From positions 2,567,001-2,631,000 of the forward strand of contig NZ_CP139979.1 in assembly GCF_034424525.1 (NCBI RefSeq): a stretch of 64,000 bases of DNA. The letters run 5' to 3'. Origin of the DNA: Sphingobium yanoikuyae. Lineage in GTDB: Bacteria > Pseudomonadota > Alphaproteobacteria > Sphingomonadales > Sphingomonadaceae. Below are positions 35,699-43,384 of this stretch, piece by piece. The notes beneath the pieces are model-generated. The model saw only the letters and a list, made by a program, of their open reading frames with translations, did not search any database and was not told the DNA's origin. The stretch's first letter is position 1. Every line of letters begins with the position of its first letter. The position numbers and the translations under genes were made by a program.

Positions 35699-36330
35699 GC
35701 CTTTGCTCCCGCGACCTGCGCCATGGCCTGCGCGATGTTGGAATAGGCGCCGCAGCGGCAGAGATTGCCACTCATCCGCTCGCGCATCTCGATATTGGAA
35801 TAGTCCGGGGCGCGGGTGATGTCCGTCTGGACATGACTGGGCACCCCCTGCTCTATTTCCTTGAGCACGGCAACGGCAGAGCAGATCTGCCCCGGCGTGC
35901 AATAGCCGCACTGATAGCCGTCATGGGCGATGAAGGCGGCCTGCATCGGATGCAGATTGTCGGGCATGCCCAGCCCTTCGATCGTGGTGATCTCGTCGCC
36001 CTGATGCTGCAGCGCCAGGCTGAGGCAGCTGTTGATGCGGGTGCCGTTGACCATCACGGTGCAGGCGCCGCACTGGCCATGATCGCAGCCCTTCTTGGTG
36101 CCGGTCAGCTTGAGATGTTCGCGCAGCGCGTCGAGCAATGTCGTGCGGGTGTCGAGCTTCAACTGCTGTCGCTTGCCATTCACGACGAAGTCCACCGCCA
36201 TCATTGGCGGCGACGCAGCGGCAGACGGCTGCGCCTGCACTGGCGCTGGAATGACGGCAACCGTCGCGGAGGCGGCACCGCCCGCCAATATGCCGCGTCG
36301 CGACACGCCCATATCCGGAAAATCGGCCAT
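35695..36330 (-). CDS. paoA: 2Fe-2S subunit of aldehyde oxidoreductase (PaoA/YagT type), Tat-exported
   Basis: 211-aa small subunit with two [2Fe-2S] clusters. The twin-arginine signal [19 protein letters not shown] directs export, as in E. coli PaoA. Plant-type cluster: [22 protein letters not shown]; second cluster: [10 protein letters not shown] and GNLCRCGAY. First gene of the paoA-paoB-paoC-hydrolase operon. The maturation factor PaoD is not in this window. An inverted repeat lies about 140 bp upstream. Confidence 0.93.
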   Translation of the reverse strand: MADFPDMGVSRRGILAGGAASATVAVIPAPVQAQPSAAASPPMMAVDFVVNGKRQQLKLDTRTTLLDALREHLKLTGTKKGCDHGQCGACTVMVNGTRINSCLSLALQHQGDEITTIEGLGMPDNLHPMQAAFIAHDGYQCGYCTPGQICSAVAVLKEIEQGVPSHVQTDITRAPDYSNIEMRERMSGNLCRCGAYSNIAQAMAQVAGAKA

Positions 36331-36466
36331 GAAAATCTCCCCTGCAGACGCTGGTTGCGCGCTCTATCGAAGAAAAACTGGCGGCCGTCTTCCGGCCTGC
36401 CATCTACCCAGATGGAGGATAACACAGGAAAGGCCGTTCAGGTTCATGCGATGATCGGCATGATGT

Positions 36467-36483
36467 CATGATCGGGAATCATG
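36467..36483. promoter_or_regulatory. Inverted repeat CATGAT-N5-ATCATG between paoA and the sugar MFS
   Basis: Arms 36467-36472 and 36478-36483 around CGGGA in the divergent spacer 36331-36679. It could be an operator for the pao operon; no dedicated regulator is adjacent. Confidence 0.35.
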
Positions 36484-36605
36484 AATGCCGCGAAGATTGC
36501 AACAGCTTCCGATGGCTGTCCATCATGCAGAGCGGCCCCTCCCCGGCCGATCCAGCCAACAAATCTCCAGCTATTTGGGTTCGAAAATACTGCCTAATAG
36601 AATCA

Positions 36606-36641
36606 GCAAACGTTTGCATATCTATCATCACTCTGTATGAT
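36606..36641 (+). promoter_or_regulatory. LacI operator and promoter of the sugar MFS-lacI operon
   Basis: Perfect palindrome GCAAACGTTTGC at 36606-36617. A candidate promoter overlaps it: TTGCAT (36614-36619), 16-nt spacer, TATGAT (36636-36641). Binding here would block the -35 region. The start codon at 36680 has GGAGAGGA as ribosome site. The same 12-mer occurs before the TonB receptor and the GH68 operon. Confidence 0.85.
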
Positions 36642-36679
36642 CGACGACAGAAAGGTCGCAAGGGCGACGGAGAGGATCT

Positions 36680-37993
36680 ATGCGGGACAGAGCCAGAAAA
36701 CCACGAATGCATCTGTCACGCATCGTCGAAATGAATCTCGGTTTCCTCGGCATCCAATTCTCCTTTGGCCTGCAACAGGCCAATATGGGGCCGATCTATC
36801 GCTATCTTGGCGCGGATGAGACGCATTTGCCGCTGCTCTGGCTGGCGGGGCCGGTTACCGGCCTGCTCGTGCAACCGATCGTGGGCGCATTGAGCGACCG
36901 GACGGTCAGCCGCTGGGGGCGGCGCACGCCCTATTTCCTGATCGGCGCCATATTGTGCAGCCTGGGCCTGCTGATGATGCCCTACAGCCCGACGCTCTGG
37001 TTTGCGGCCAGCCTGCTCTGGATGCTGGATGCGGCGAACAACATCACCATGGAGCCCTATCGCGCCTATGTCAGCGATCGGCTGGACGAGAGCCAGCGAT
37101 CGGTCGGTTTCCTGACGCAAAGTGCCTTTACCGGCCTTGCCCAGACGCTGTCCTATCTGGCGCCCACCCTCCTGGTGTGGTGGGGCTTCGATGCCGATCT
37201 GGTCGATGCGAACGGCATACCGGACGTGACCCGGATCGCCTTTCTGATCGGCGCAGTCATTTCCATCTCGACGATCCTGTGGTCCGTGCTGCGCGTGCCC
37301 GAACTGCCGCTGCCGGCGGAGGAGATTGCACGCATGCGCGGCGAGCGGCTGTCCTTCGGCACGGCGCTGCGCGACTTCATGGCGGCTGTGCGCGACATGC
37401 CTGTCGCCATGCGCCAGCTTGCCCTGTCGATGCTGCTGCAATGGTTCGCCATGTTCGCCTATTGGCAGTTCATCAGCTTCGCGCTGGCCCGCTCCATTTT
37501 CGACACGGCCGATCCGAAGAGCAGCGGCTTTCGCCAGGCGGTGCTGCTCACCGGCCAGGCGGGCGCGCTCTACAATGCCGTCGCCTTCCTCGCCGCCTTC
37601 GCCATGGTGCCGCTCAGTCGGCGGATCGGGTCGCATTATGTCCATGCCGTCGCGGTCGCCTTGTCCGGCGCTGCGATGCTGGCCATCCCCGGCACCAGCG
37701 ATAGCACGCACCTGTTCCTGCTGATGATCGGCATCGGCATTGGCTGGGCCAGCATGATGGGCAATCCCTATGTCATGCTGGCCAACGCCATCCCGCCCGA
37801 GCGGACCGGGGTCTATATGGGCATTTTCAACATGTTCATCGTCATTCCCATGCTGCTTGAAACGCTGATCGTGCCGGTCATCTACCACCCGCTGCTGGGC
37901 AGCGATCCGCGTAACATCCTGTTGATGAGTGGTGTGATGATGATCGCCGCCGGGGCCGCCACCCTGATCGTCAGGAAACCCCGAAAGAATTGA
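36680..37993 (+). CDS. MFS sugar transporter (SLC45/sucrose-type)
   Basis: 437-aa, 12-helix major facilitator. The N-terminus [23 protein letters not shown] is the signature of the glycoside/sucrose (SLC45-like) group in Gram-negative bacteria. [17 protein letters not shown] is the MFS loop-2/3 motif with RWGRR, and [10 protein letters not shown] follows. Predicted to import sucrose or a related disaccharide by proton symport across the inner membrane. First gene of an operon with lacI (54 bp apart), behind a LacI operator. Substrate assignment rests on the neighbouring GH68 sucrase and fructokinase. Confidence 0.9.
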   Translation: MRDRARKPRMHLSRIVEMNLGFLGIQFSFGLQQANMGPIYRYLGADETHLPLLWLAGPVTGLLVQPIVGALSDRTVSRWGRRTPYFLIGAILCSLGLLMMPYSPTLWFAASLLWMLDAANNITMEPYRAYVSDRLDESQRSVGFLTQSAFTGLAQTLSYLAPTLLVWWGFDADLVDANGIPDVTRIAFLIGAVISISTILWSVLRVPELPLPAEEIARMRGERLSFGTALRDFMAAVRDMPVAMRQLALSMLLQWFAMFAYWQFISFALARSIFDTADPKSSGFRQAVLLTGQAGALYNAVAFLAAFAMVPLSRRIGSHYVHAVAVALSGAAMLAIPGTSDSTHLFLLMIGIGIGWASMMGNPYVMLANAIPPERTGVYMGIFNMFIVIPMLLETLIVPVIYHPLLGSDPRNILLMSGVMMIAAGAATLIVRKPRKN

Positions 37994-38046
37994 TACAGCC
38001 GCGATCCGGATTGTCCCCCGTCCTTCCCTGGCCTAGACGATAGGGC

Positions 38047-39060
38047 ATGACGGATCATCAGAACGAACCTGTCCGCAGCATAACCGACCTCGCCCGGATC
38101 GCCGGGGTTTCGGTATCGACGGTATCGCGTGCGCTGACGTCGAAGGGCGCACTCAACAAGGATACCCGCCGTCGTATTCAGGAACTGGCGGCCCAGCATG
38201 GCTTCCAGTTGAATGTGGCTGCGCAAAATCTGCGGCTGGGCCGAACCGGGGCAATCGCTGTCCTGCTGCCCCTGGGTCATGAGCGCGGGCAACATCTGTC
38301 CGATCCCTTCTTCATGGCGATGCTGGGCTTTCTGGCCGACGAACTGACGGAGCGCGGCTATGATCTGCTGCTTTCGCGCGTCCTGCCCGATGGCGAGGAT
38401 TGGCTGGACGCCTTCATCCGCGCCGGCCGGGTTGATGGCGTCATCATCATCGGCCAGTCCAACCAGAGCGCCGTGCTGGACCGTACCGCGAGCCATTATC
38501 GCCCGCTGGTGATCTGGGGCGCCCATGCCGAGCGCAATCAATATCTGACGATCGGAACCGACAATGTCGCCGGCGGCGCGCTGGCGGCGCGCCATCTGCT
38601 GGAGCGTGGACGCGGCAAGCTCGCCTTTTTCGGCAATGTCGCGGTGCCGGAATTTGCTGCCCGCTATGAAGGCTTTCTGTCCGCCCTGCCCGCCGATGCG
38701 CGCGATCGGGTCGAACTGGTTCATGCGCATGTCACGCCAGAGGCCAGCTATCGCGTGGCGGCCGACTATTTCGCGGCGGGCCGTCGCCCCGATGGCGTGT
38801 TTGCTGCATCCGACGTCACCGCCATGAGCGTCATCACCGCCGCCGCCGAACAGGATATCCGCGTGCCCGACCAGTTGTCGGTCGTGGGCTTTGACGATGT
38901 CCCGCTGGCACGACTGTCCAACCCGCCGCTTACCACCATCCGGCAGGATATCCGCCGCGGTGCCGCCCTGCTGGTCGAGCAGCTGTGTCAGCGGCTCGCG
39001 GGCGAGGAGGTCGGATCGATCCAGATCGCGCCGGAGATCGTGATCCGGGAGTCAAGCTGA
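38047..39060 (+). CDS. LacI-family repressor of the sucrose/raffinose regulon
   Basis: 337-aa repressor. The helix-turn-helix and hinge read SITDLARIAGVSVSTVSRALTSKG then NKDTRRRIQELAAQHGFQLN (residues 11-55). The periplasmic-binding-protein-like sensor domain follows (TGAIAVLLPLG; DGVIIIGQSN; DGVFAASDVTAMSV; LSVVGFDDVPLARLSNPPLTTIRQD). It shares an operon with the MFS and should therefore regulate itself. Its probable operators are the GCAAACGTTTGC sites at three promoter regions in this island, typical LacI/GalR centre-CG palindromes. Inducer not identifiable. Confidence 0.92.
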   Translation: MTDHQNEPVRSITDLARIAGVSVSTVSRALTSKGALNKDTRRRIQELAAQHGFQLNVAAQNLRLGRTGAIAVLLPLGHERGQHLSDPFFMAMLGFLADELTERGYDLLLSRVLPDGEDWLDAFIRAGRVDGVIIIGQSNQSAVLDRTASHYRPLVIWGAHAERNQYLTIGTDNVAGGALAARHLLERGRGKLAFFGNVAVPEFAARYEGFLSALPADARDRVELVHAHVTPEASYRVAADYFAAGRRPDGVFAASDVTAMSVITAAAEQDIRVPDQLSVVGFDDVPLARLSNPPLTTIRQDIRRGAALLVEQLCQRLAGEEVGSIQIAPEIVIRESS

Positions 39061-39064
39061 CAAG

Positions 39065-39099
39065 AAAAGGCCCGGCGCCCTGAGGGAGCCGGGCCTTCG
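39065..39099. terminator. Bidirectional terminator between lacI and the TonB receptor
   Basis: Stem AAGGCCCGGC (39067-39076) / GCCGGGCCTT (39088-39097) with an 11-nt loop. On the minus strand it is followed by TTTTC, so it should terminate the TonB-receptor transcript; on the plus strand only TT follows. Confidence 0.8.
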
Positions 39100-39135
39100 A
39101 GGTAGCCGAAACATAGGTTCCGGCATCGGATCGGG

Positions 39136-41646
39136 TCAGAAATTATAGCGGATCGAGGCCGTCACGGTGCGGCCATAGACCGCGCTATTCTGGAAGATGC
39201 CAGTCGTTGCGCTGATCGGCAGCAGTTGGCCGCCACCGCGATAGCCAAGCGTATCGAACAGATTATTGGCGTTGAGGCCCAGCTCCAGATTCTCGATTGG
39301 CCGCACCTTCACGAAGCCATTGAAGAAGGTCGTGCCGCGCACGGTGTAGAGATTGAAGTCGTCATTGGGTGCGCTGGACTGCCCGCTGGCCGACAGGCCG
39401 ACCGCGAACAGGCCCGCATCATAGGATGGCGAGATCAGATAGGTGAGCTTGGGAATGCCACCGGGCCGGTTGCCGACCAACGCCGCCGTTGCGCTGTCCT
39501 TGATCTTCGGGTTCACCCAGGTCGCATCGACCGCCAGGCGGAAATTGCCGAGATTGAGGCGCCCGGTCAGTTCCACGCCCCAGGAGCGATAGTCGTTGGA
39601 GATGTTGGGATCATTGTTCGGCGGCGGATTGTTGATCCGGGTAAAGTCGTAATTATTTTCGGTGAGGGTCGAGCGAAATCCGGTGACTTCCACCGAATAA
39701 TTGCCCGACCCACCGACGAAGCCACGATGCTTCACGCCCACTTCCTGCTGATTGAGGAAGTTGATCGCCGTGCTGGCACCCTGGCTGTTGAGCGACCCGT
39801 CGGCATTGAAATTCCCGCCCAGCGTGCGCCGGTCGGCATTGAAGCGCCCGCCCCGGCTGACGCGGGCGAAGATGCTGGTGCTGGTGTCGAAGGCATAGAG
39901 CGCACCGAACGACCAGCTGGTATAGCTGCGCCGGTAATTGATCCGCTCGATCGCGCCGCCCGGCACCATGGACGGGATAGTCGCGCTGCCCACTTCATCG
40001 CTGACGATATAATCGGGGCCAACGACGCCCGCCTGCGCCGTGCCTTCGCCGCGCACCCGATCGAAGCGCACGCTGGCGTCGAGGTCAAAGCCGCCGCCCG
40101 AATAATTGGCCGACAGGAAAGGCGCATCATCGGTATATTTGAGGTCTACACTGCGGGCGCAGCAATTGCCCCAATTGTCGTTGAAGCCCGCCTGGCCCGC
40201 TGCGGTTATCTGCGAACCGGTGGTGGAATAGAGATTGAGCGGCGCGGCATTTTCGCCTTCCAGCGCGCTATATTGGCGGTTTACATGCCAGTCCTGAACG
40301 ATGTTCTGGCTCATGTGGAACCAGCCCGCCTGCACCGTGATCTTGCCCGCACCGACATCGAACCTGCCGGTCAGCGCCAGATTATTGGCGATGCTGCCCA
40401 TATCCTTCATCACCGTGTTGATGTTCGGATTATTGTTCAGATAGGTGCCGGTATAGGCCTGCCCCTTGTTCGGCCCCGCCGCATAGCGGATCGCTCCCAC
40501 CGTCTGCCCGTTGACGGTCGATCCCAGCACGCTGGCGGTCGTCGCGACATTCAGGAACTGGGTGGTGAAATTGCCGCTCATGTCGGTGTAGCGGAAATTA
40601 TTGTCGACGGTCAGCGCGTCGTTCAGCTCATAATGGAATTGCGCCCCGACGGAGGTGACGCGGGGGTGGATGCCCTCCACATCGGCATTTTTGAGCACGC
40701 CATTGATGTCGACATATTGGAAGCTGCGCTGGTAGATGGAATAGGTCGATCCGTCACGCGCATCGAAGCCCGGCAATGGCTTGAAATTAGTGATCTTGTT
40801 TCCATCGATCGTCACCAGCGACGGCATGGTGGTGTTGGTCGGCGCCTGTTCGTCCAGCCGCTTGAAATTGAAGCGGATATATCCTCGGCCGTCGCCCAGA
40901 TCCTTGGTCAGATTGGCCTTCACCTGATAGCCGCGCAGGATGTTGAAATCCTCATTGGTCGGGCCGCCGCCTTCGCGGGCATAGCCACCGACATGAAAGC
41001 GCAGCGTATCGCTGATCGGGCCGCCATAGTCGAAATCGACGCGCGTCTCGCGGAAACCGACGCCCTTGGACAGGCCGATCGAGCCGCCCTCCTTCTCGCC
41101 AGTCTTGCTGATATAGTTGACGACGGCGCCGGGCGCCTGGCTGGCGAAGGTGGAGGCGGAGCCGCCGCGCACGGCTTCCACGCGCTCGACATTCTGGTCG
41201 AAGCGCAGCCAATAATCGTTGTTGCCGAACTGGATGTCGCCGAACAGGGTGACAGGCAGCCCATCCTCCTGCAGCGCGACATATTCCGAGCCGCCCGTCG
41301 AAACCGGGATGCCGCGCACACCGATATTGGCGTTGCCGCCCGGCCCCGCCGTATCGGAGGGCTGGAGGCCTGGGATGGAGCGCAGCACTTCGGCTTCGGA
41401 ACGCGGCGTAAAATTCTGGATCGCTTCCTGGCTGACCTGCGACACCGAAATGGACGATCGGAACCGCGACTTGTCGCCGGCTGCGGCGGTCACGACAATA
41501 TCCTCGCCATTGACGGGTTCGGCATTCCCGGCCGCCGCGGCCTGCGCTTCGGCAGGTGCGGCATCCTGCGCCAGGGCAGGCCCGCCGAGGCAGGCCATGG
41601 CCAGCGCGAGCGTGGAAATGCGGCTTGGCTGAAAGCTGGTCTTCAT
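39136..41646 (-). CDS. TonB-dependent receptor for the oligosaccharide
   Basis: 836-aa outer-membrane receptor. Signal peptide RISTLALAMACLGGPALAQ; a TonB box-like EDIVVTAAAGDKS at about residues 50-62; plug domain with AEVLRSIPGLQP, NIGVRGIP and VERVEAVRGGSASTFASQAPGAVVNYISK; beta-barrel to a C-terminal aromatic residue (TASIRYNF). Two adjacent ATGs exist; the second (41646) has the better distance from AAGGAGG. Two LacI-type operators sit 65-100 bp upstream, making it part of the regulon. The presumed substrate is raffinose-family sugar or sucrose. Confidence 0.93.
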   Translation of the reverse strand: MKTSFQPSRISTLALAMACLGGPALAQDAAPAEAQAAAAGNAEPVNGEDIVVTAAAGDKSRFRSSISVSQVSQEAIQNFTPRSEAEVLRSIPGLQPSDTAGPGGNANIGVRGIPVSTGGSEYVALQEDGLPVTLFGDIQFGNNDYWLRFDQNVERVEAVRGGSASTFASQAPGAVVNYISKTGEKEGGSIGLSKGVGFRETRVDFDYGGPISDTLRFHVGGYAREGGGPTNEDFNILRGYQVKANLTKDLGDGRGYIRFNFKRLDEQAPTNTTMPSLVTIDGNKITNFKPLPGFDARDGSTYSIYQRSFQYVDINGVLKNADVEGIHPRVTSVGAQFHYELNDALTVDNNFRYTDMSGNFTTQFLNVATTASVLGSTVNGQTVGAIRYAAGPNKGQAYTGTYLNNNPNINTVMKDMGSIANNLALTGRFDVGAGKITVQAGWFHMSQNIVQDWHVNRQYSALEGENAAPLNLYSTTGSQITAAGQAGFNDNWGNCCARSVDLKYTDDAPFLSANYSGGGFDLDASVRFDRVRGEGTAQAGVVGPDYIVSDEVGSATIPSMVPGGAIERINYRRSYTSWSFGALYAFDTSTSIFARVSRGGRFNADRRTLGGNFNADGSLNSQGASTAINFLNQQEVGVKHRGFVGGSGNYSVEVTGFRSTLTENNYDFTRINNPPPNNDPNISNDYRSWGVELTGRLNLGNFRLAVDATWVNPKIKDSATAALVGNRPGGIPKLTYLISPSYDAGLFAVGLSASGQSSAPNDDFNLYTVRGTTFFNGFVKVRPIENLELGLNANNLFDTLGYRGGGQLLPISATTGIFQNSAVYGRTVTASIRYNF

Positions 41647-41710
41647 CATCCCCTCCTTAGGGCCGCCGCGCATCGCTTCGCGGTCGGTTGAAGGCTTGCA
41701 TAACCACCAC

Positions 41711-41724
41711 TGCAAACCTTTGCA
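41711..41724. promoter_or_regulatory. LacI-type operator, imperfect copy (TGCAAACcTTTGCA)
   Basis: TGCAAACCTTTGCA, one mismatch at the centre relative to the perfect site 11 bp away (41735-41746). Upstream of the TonB receptor on the minus strand; the two sites are positioned for cooperative or looped repression. Confidence 0.75.
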
Positions 41725-41734
41725 ACATATTACA

Positions 41735-41746
41735 GCAAACGTTTGC
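41735..41746. promoter_or_regulatory. LacI-type operator (GCAAACGTTTGC) between TonB receptor and TPR-2OG gene
   Basis: Perfect 12-bp palindrome, identical to those at 36606 and 47736. It lies 89 bp from the receptor start and 89 bp from the divergent TPR-oxygenase start, so it can control both. A TAATAT stretch lies between the two operators on the minus strand. Confidence 0.88.
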
Positions 41747-41835
41747 ATTTCATATCGTCAGCCCGGCGTTTATGGCTATATTGCGATTAGACAAGCGGCG
41801 GCGGCGGCCCAGAAACAAGAGCAAGCAGGTTGAGG

Positions 41836-43380
41836 ATGAAAGACGATAACAGCCTCGTCGATCTGGTCGCGAACCAGCCAACATCGCCGTCTTCTCCCGA
41901 TGCCGCCGCCTGGCTGCGATCGATCGAGTCGGCCATTTTGGACGCCTTGCGCGCCGGGGCTGGAGACCAGATCCCCTCGCGATTGGAAAAGGTCGGCATA
42001 GCCTGGCCAGACCATCCCCGCCTCCTCTGGCTCAAAGCACTGGTTCTGCGCGAAATGCAGACGCACGAGCCTGCGCTAATCGCCGCCGAGCGCGCGGCTG
42101 CTCTGGCGAAGGATGATCCGCCGGCGCAGGCGCTGTTCGCCCAACTGCGCTATGAAACCGGGCGGAGCGCCGCCGCGCAATTCGCTGTCGCCCGCGCGCT
42201 CGCGCCTGGAGACATGGCGCTGGTTCGTGGCCATGCCGGCGCGCTTGCAGCGGAAGGCGACAGCGATGCGGCACTGGCCCTGATGACGGCGGCGCTTGAC
42301 GAGCATCCCGACTGGATCGAGGGCCAGACCTATCGCGCAACATTGCGGCGTCTGACTGGTGCAGGTGCGCGCGCGGATGAGGGCTTTGCCGAGGCGCTGG
42401 GCACCGAGCCGCATAATCTGGCGCTTCATCTGGCTCGCTTCCACTGGTTGGCCAAGGCGAAGTCATGGGATGATGCCGGCGCCGTGCTGCACGATGCTAA
42501 CCGCGCCTGCGGCGATGCCGGCGCGCTGGAGGTGGCGCGCCTCTATCTGGAGGCGGAATCGGGCGCAGCGTCGAACAGGCCCGATCTGTTCGACGGGCTG
42601 GCCGACCGCCCCGATCCTGGCCTAGCCCTTGCCCGTGTCCGTCACGCATTGCGCTGTGGCGCGCCGGAGCGGGCGGTGCAAATCGCGCTCGCGCAGCTTG
42701 GCTCACCATCCGCGCCCCTGTTCTGGCCCTATCTGTCGATCGGCTGGCGCTTGCTGGGGGACGACCGGGCGACCTGGCTCGATCGACCAGAACAACTCAT
42801 CCATGCGGCCGACATCGGTCTGGACGCCCGAGAGGTGTCCGATCTGGCCGACCTTCTCCGCACGCTGCACACCGCCACCGCCCCCTATCCGGATCAGTCG
42901 GTGCGCGGCGGTACCCAGACCGACCGGCCGCTGCTGTTCCGACATGAGCCGATCATTCAGCGCACCCGCGCGGCGATCGAGGCAAACGTGCGCGACTATA
43001 TCGATCGCTTGCCTGCCGCCGAGCCGGGCCATCCGCTGCTAGGAACGCCACGCGGCGAGGTGAAATTTGCAGGTAGCTGGTCCGTGCGCCTCCATGCCCA
43101 GGGCTTTCATGTCACCCACACCCATCCGGTCGGCTGGATCAGTTCGGCGCTGCATGTCGCCTTGCCCGACCCGGACGCTATGGGGAAAGAGCCTTCGGGC
43201 TGGCTGCGTTTCGGTACACCGCCACCGGAACTGGGGCTGGATCTGCCGCCCTATTGCGAGATCGAGCCGAAGGTCGGGCGGCTGATCCTCTTTCCGTCCA
43301 CCCTGTGGCACGGCACCGTGCCGTTCGCGGATGGCGAGCGGCTGTCGATCGCCTTCGATATCCGCCCACCGCGCCGCTGA
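41836..43380 (+). CDS. TPR-repeat protein with C-terminal 2OG-Fe(II) oxygenase-like domain
   Basis: 514-aa protein. Residues about 25-340 are Ala/Leu-rich TPR-like helices (ALIAAERAAALAKDDPPAQALFAQLRYETG). The C-terminal part resembles a prolyl-hydroxylase-type double-stranded helix: HVTHTHPVGWISSALHVALP (His428/His430), LFPSTLWHGTVPF (His492) and ERLSIAFDI (Arg502) supply plausible Fe and 2-oxoglutarate ligands. Start ATG 41836 is preferred to TTG 41830, which is too close to the ribosome site. Divergent from the TonB receptor and sharing its operators. Its role in sugar use is unknown. Confidence 0.8.
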   Translation: MKDDNSLVDLVANQPTSPSSPDAAAWLRSIESAILDALRAGAGDQIPSRLEKVGIAWPDHPRLLWLKALVLREMQTHEPALIAAERAAALAKDDPPAQALFAQLRYETGRSAAAQFAVARALAPGDMALVRGHAGALAAEGDSDAALALMTAALDEHPDWIEGQTYRATLRRLTGAGARADEGFAEALGTEPHNLALHLARFHWLAKAKSWDDAGAVLHDANRACGDAGALEVARLYLEAESGAASNRPDLFDGLADRPDPGLALARVRHALRCGAPERAVQIALAQLGSPSAPLFWPYLSIGWRLLGDDRATWLDRPEQLIHAADIGLDAREVSDLADLLRTLHTATAPYPDQSVRGGTQTDRPLLFRHEPIIQRTRAAIEANVRDYIDRLPAAEPGHPLLGTPRGEVKFAGSWSVRLHAQGFHVTHTHPVGWISSALHVALPDPDAMGKEPSGWLRFGTPPPELGLDLPPYCEIEPKVGRLILFPSTLWHGTVPFADGERLSIAFDIRPPRR

Positions 43381-43384
43381 GCGC

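Noticed and set aside
39226-41691. 821-aa plus-strand frame
   Set aside because: Antisense of the TonB receptor; no domains, skewed composition.
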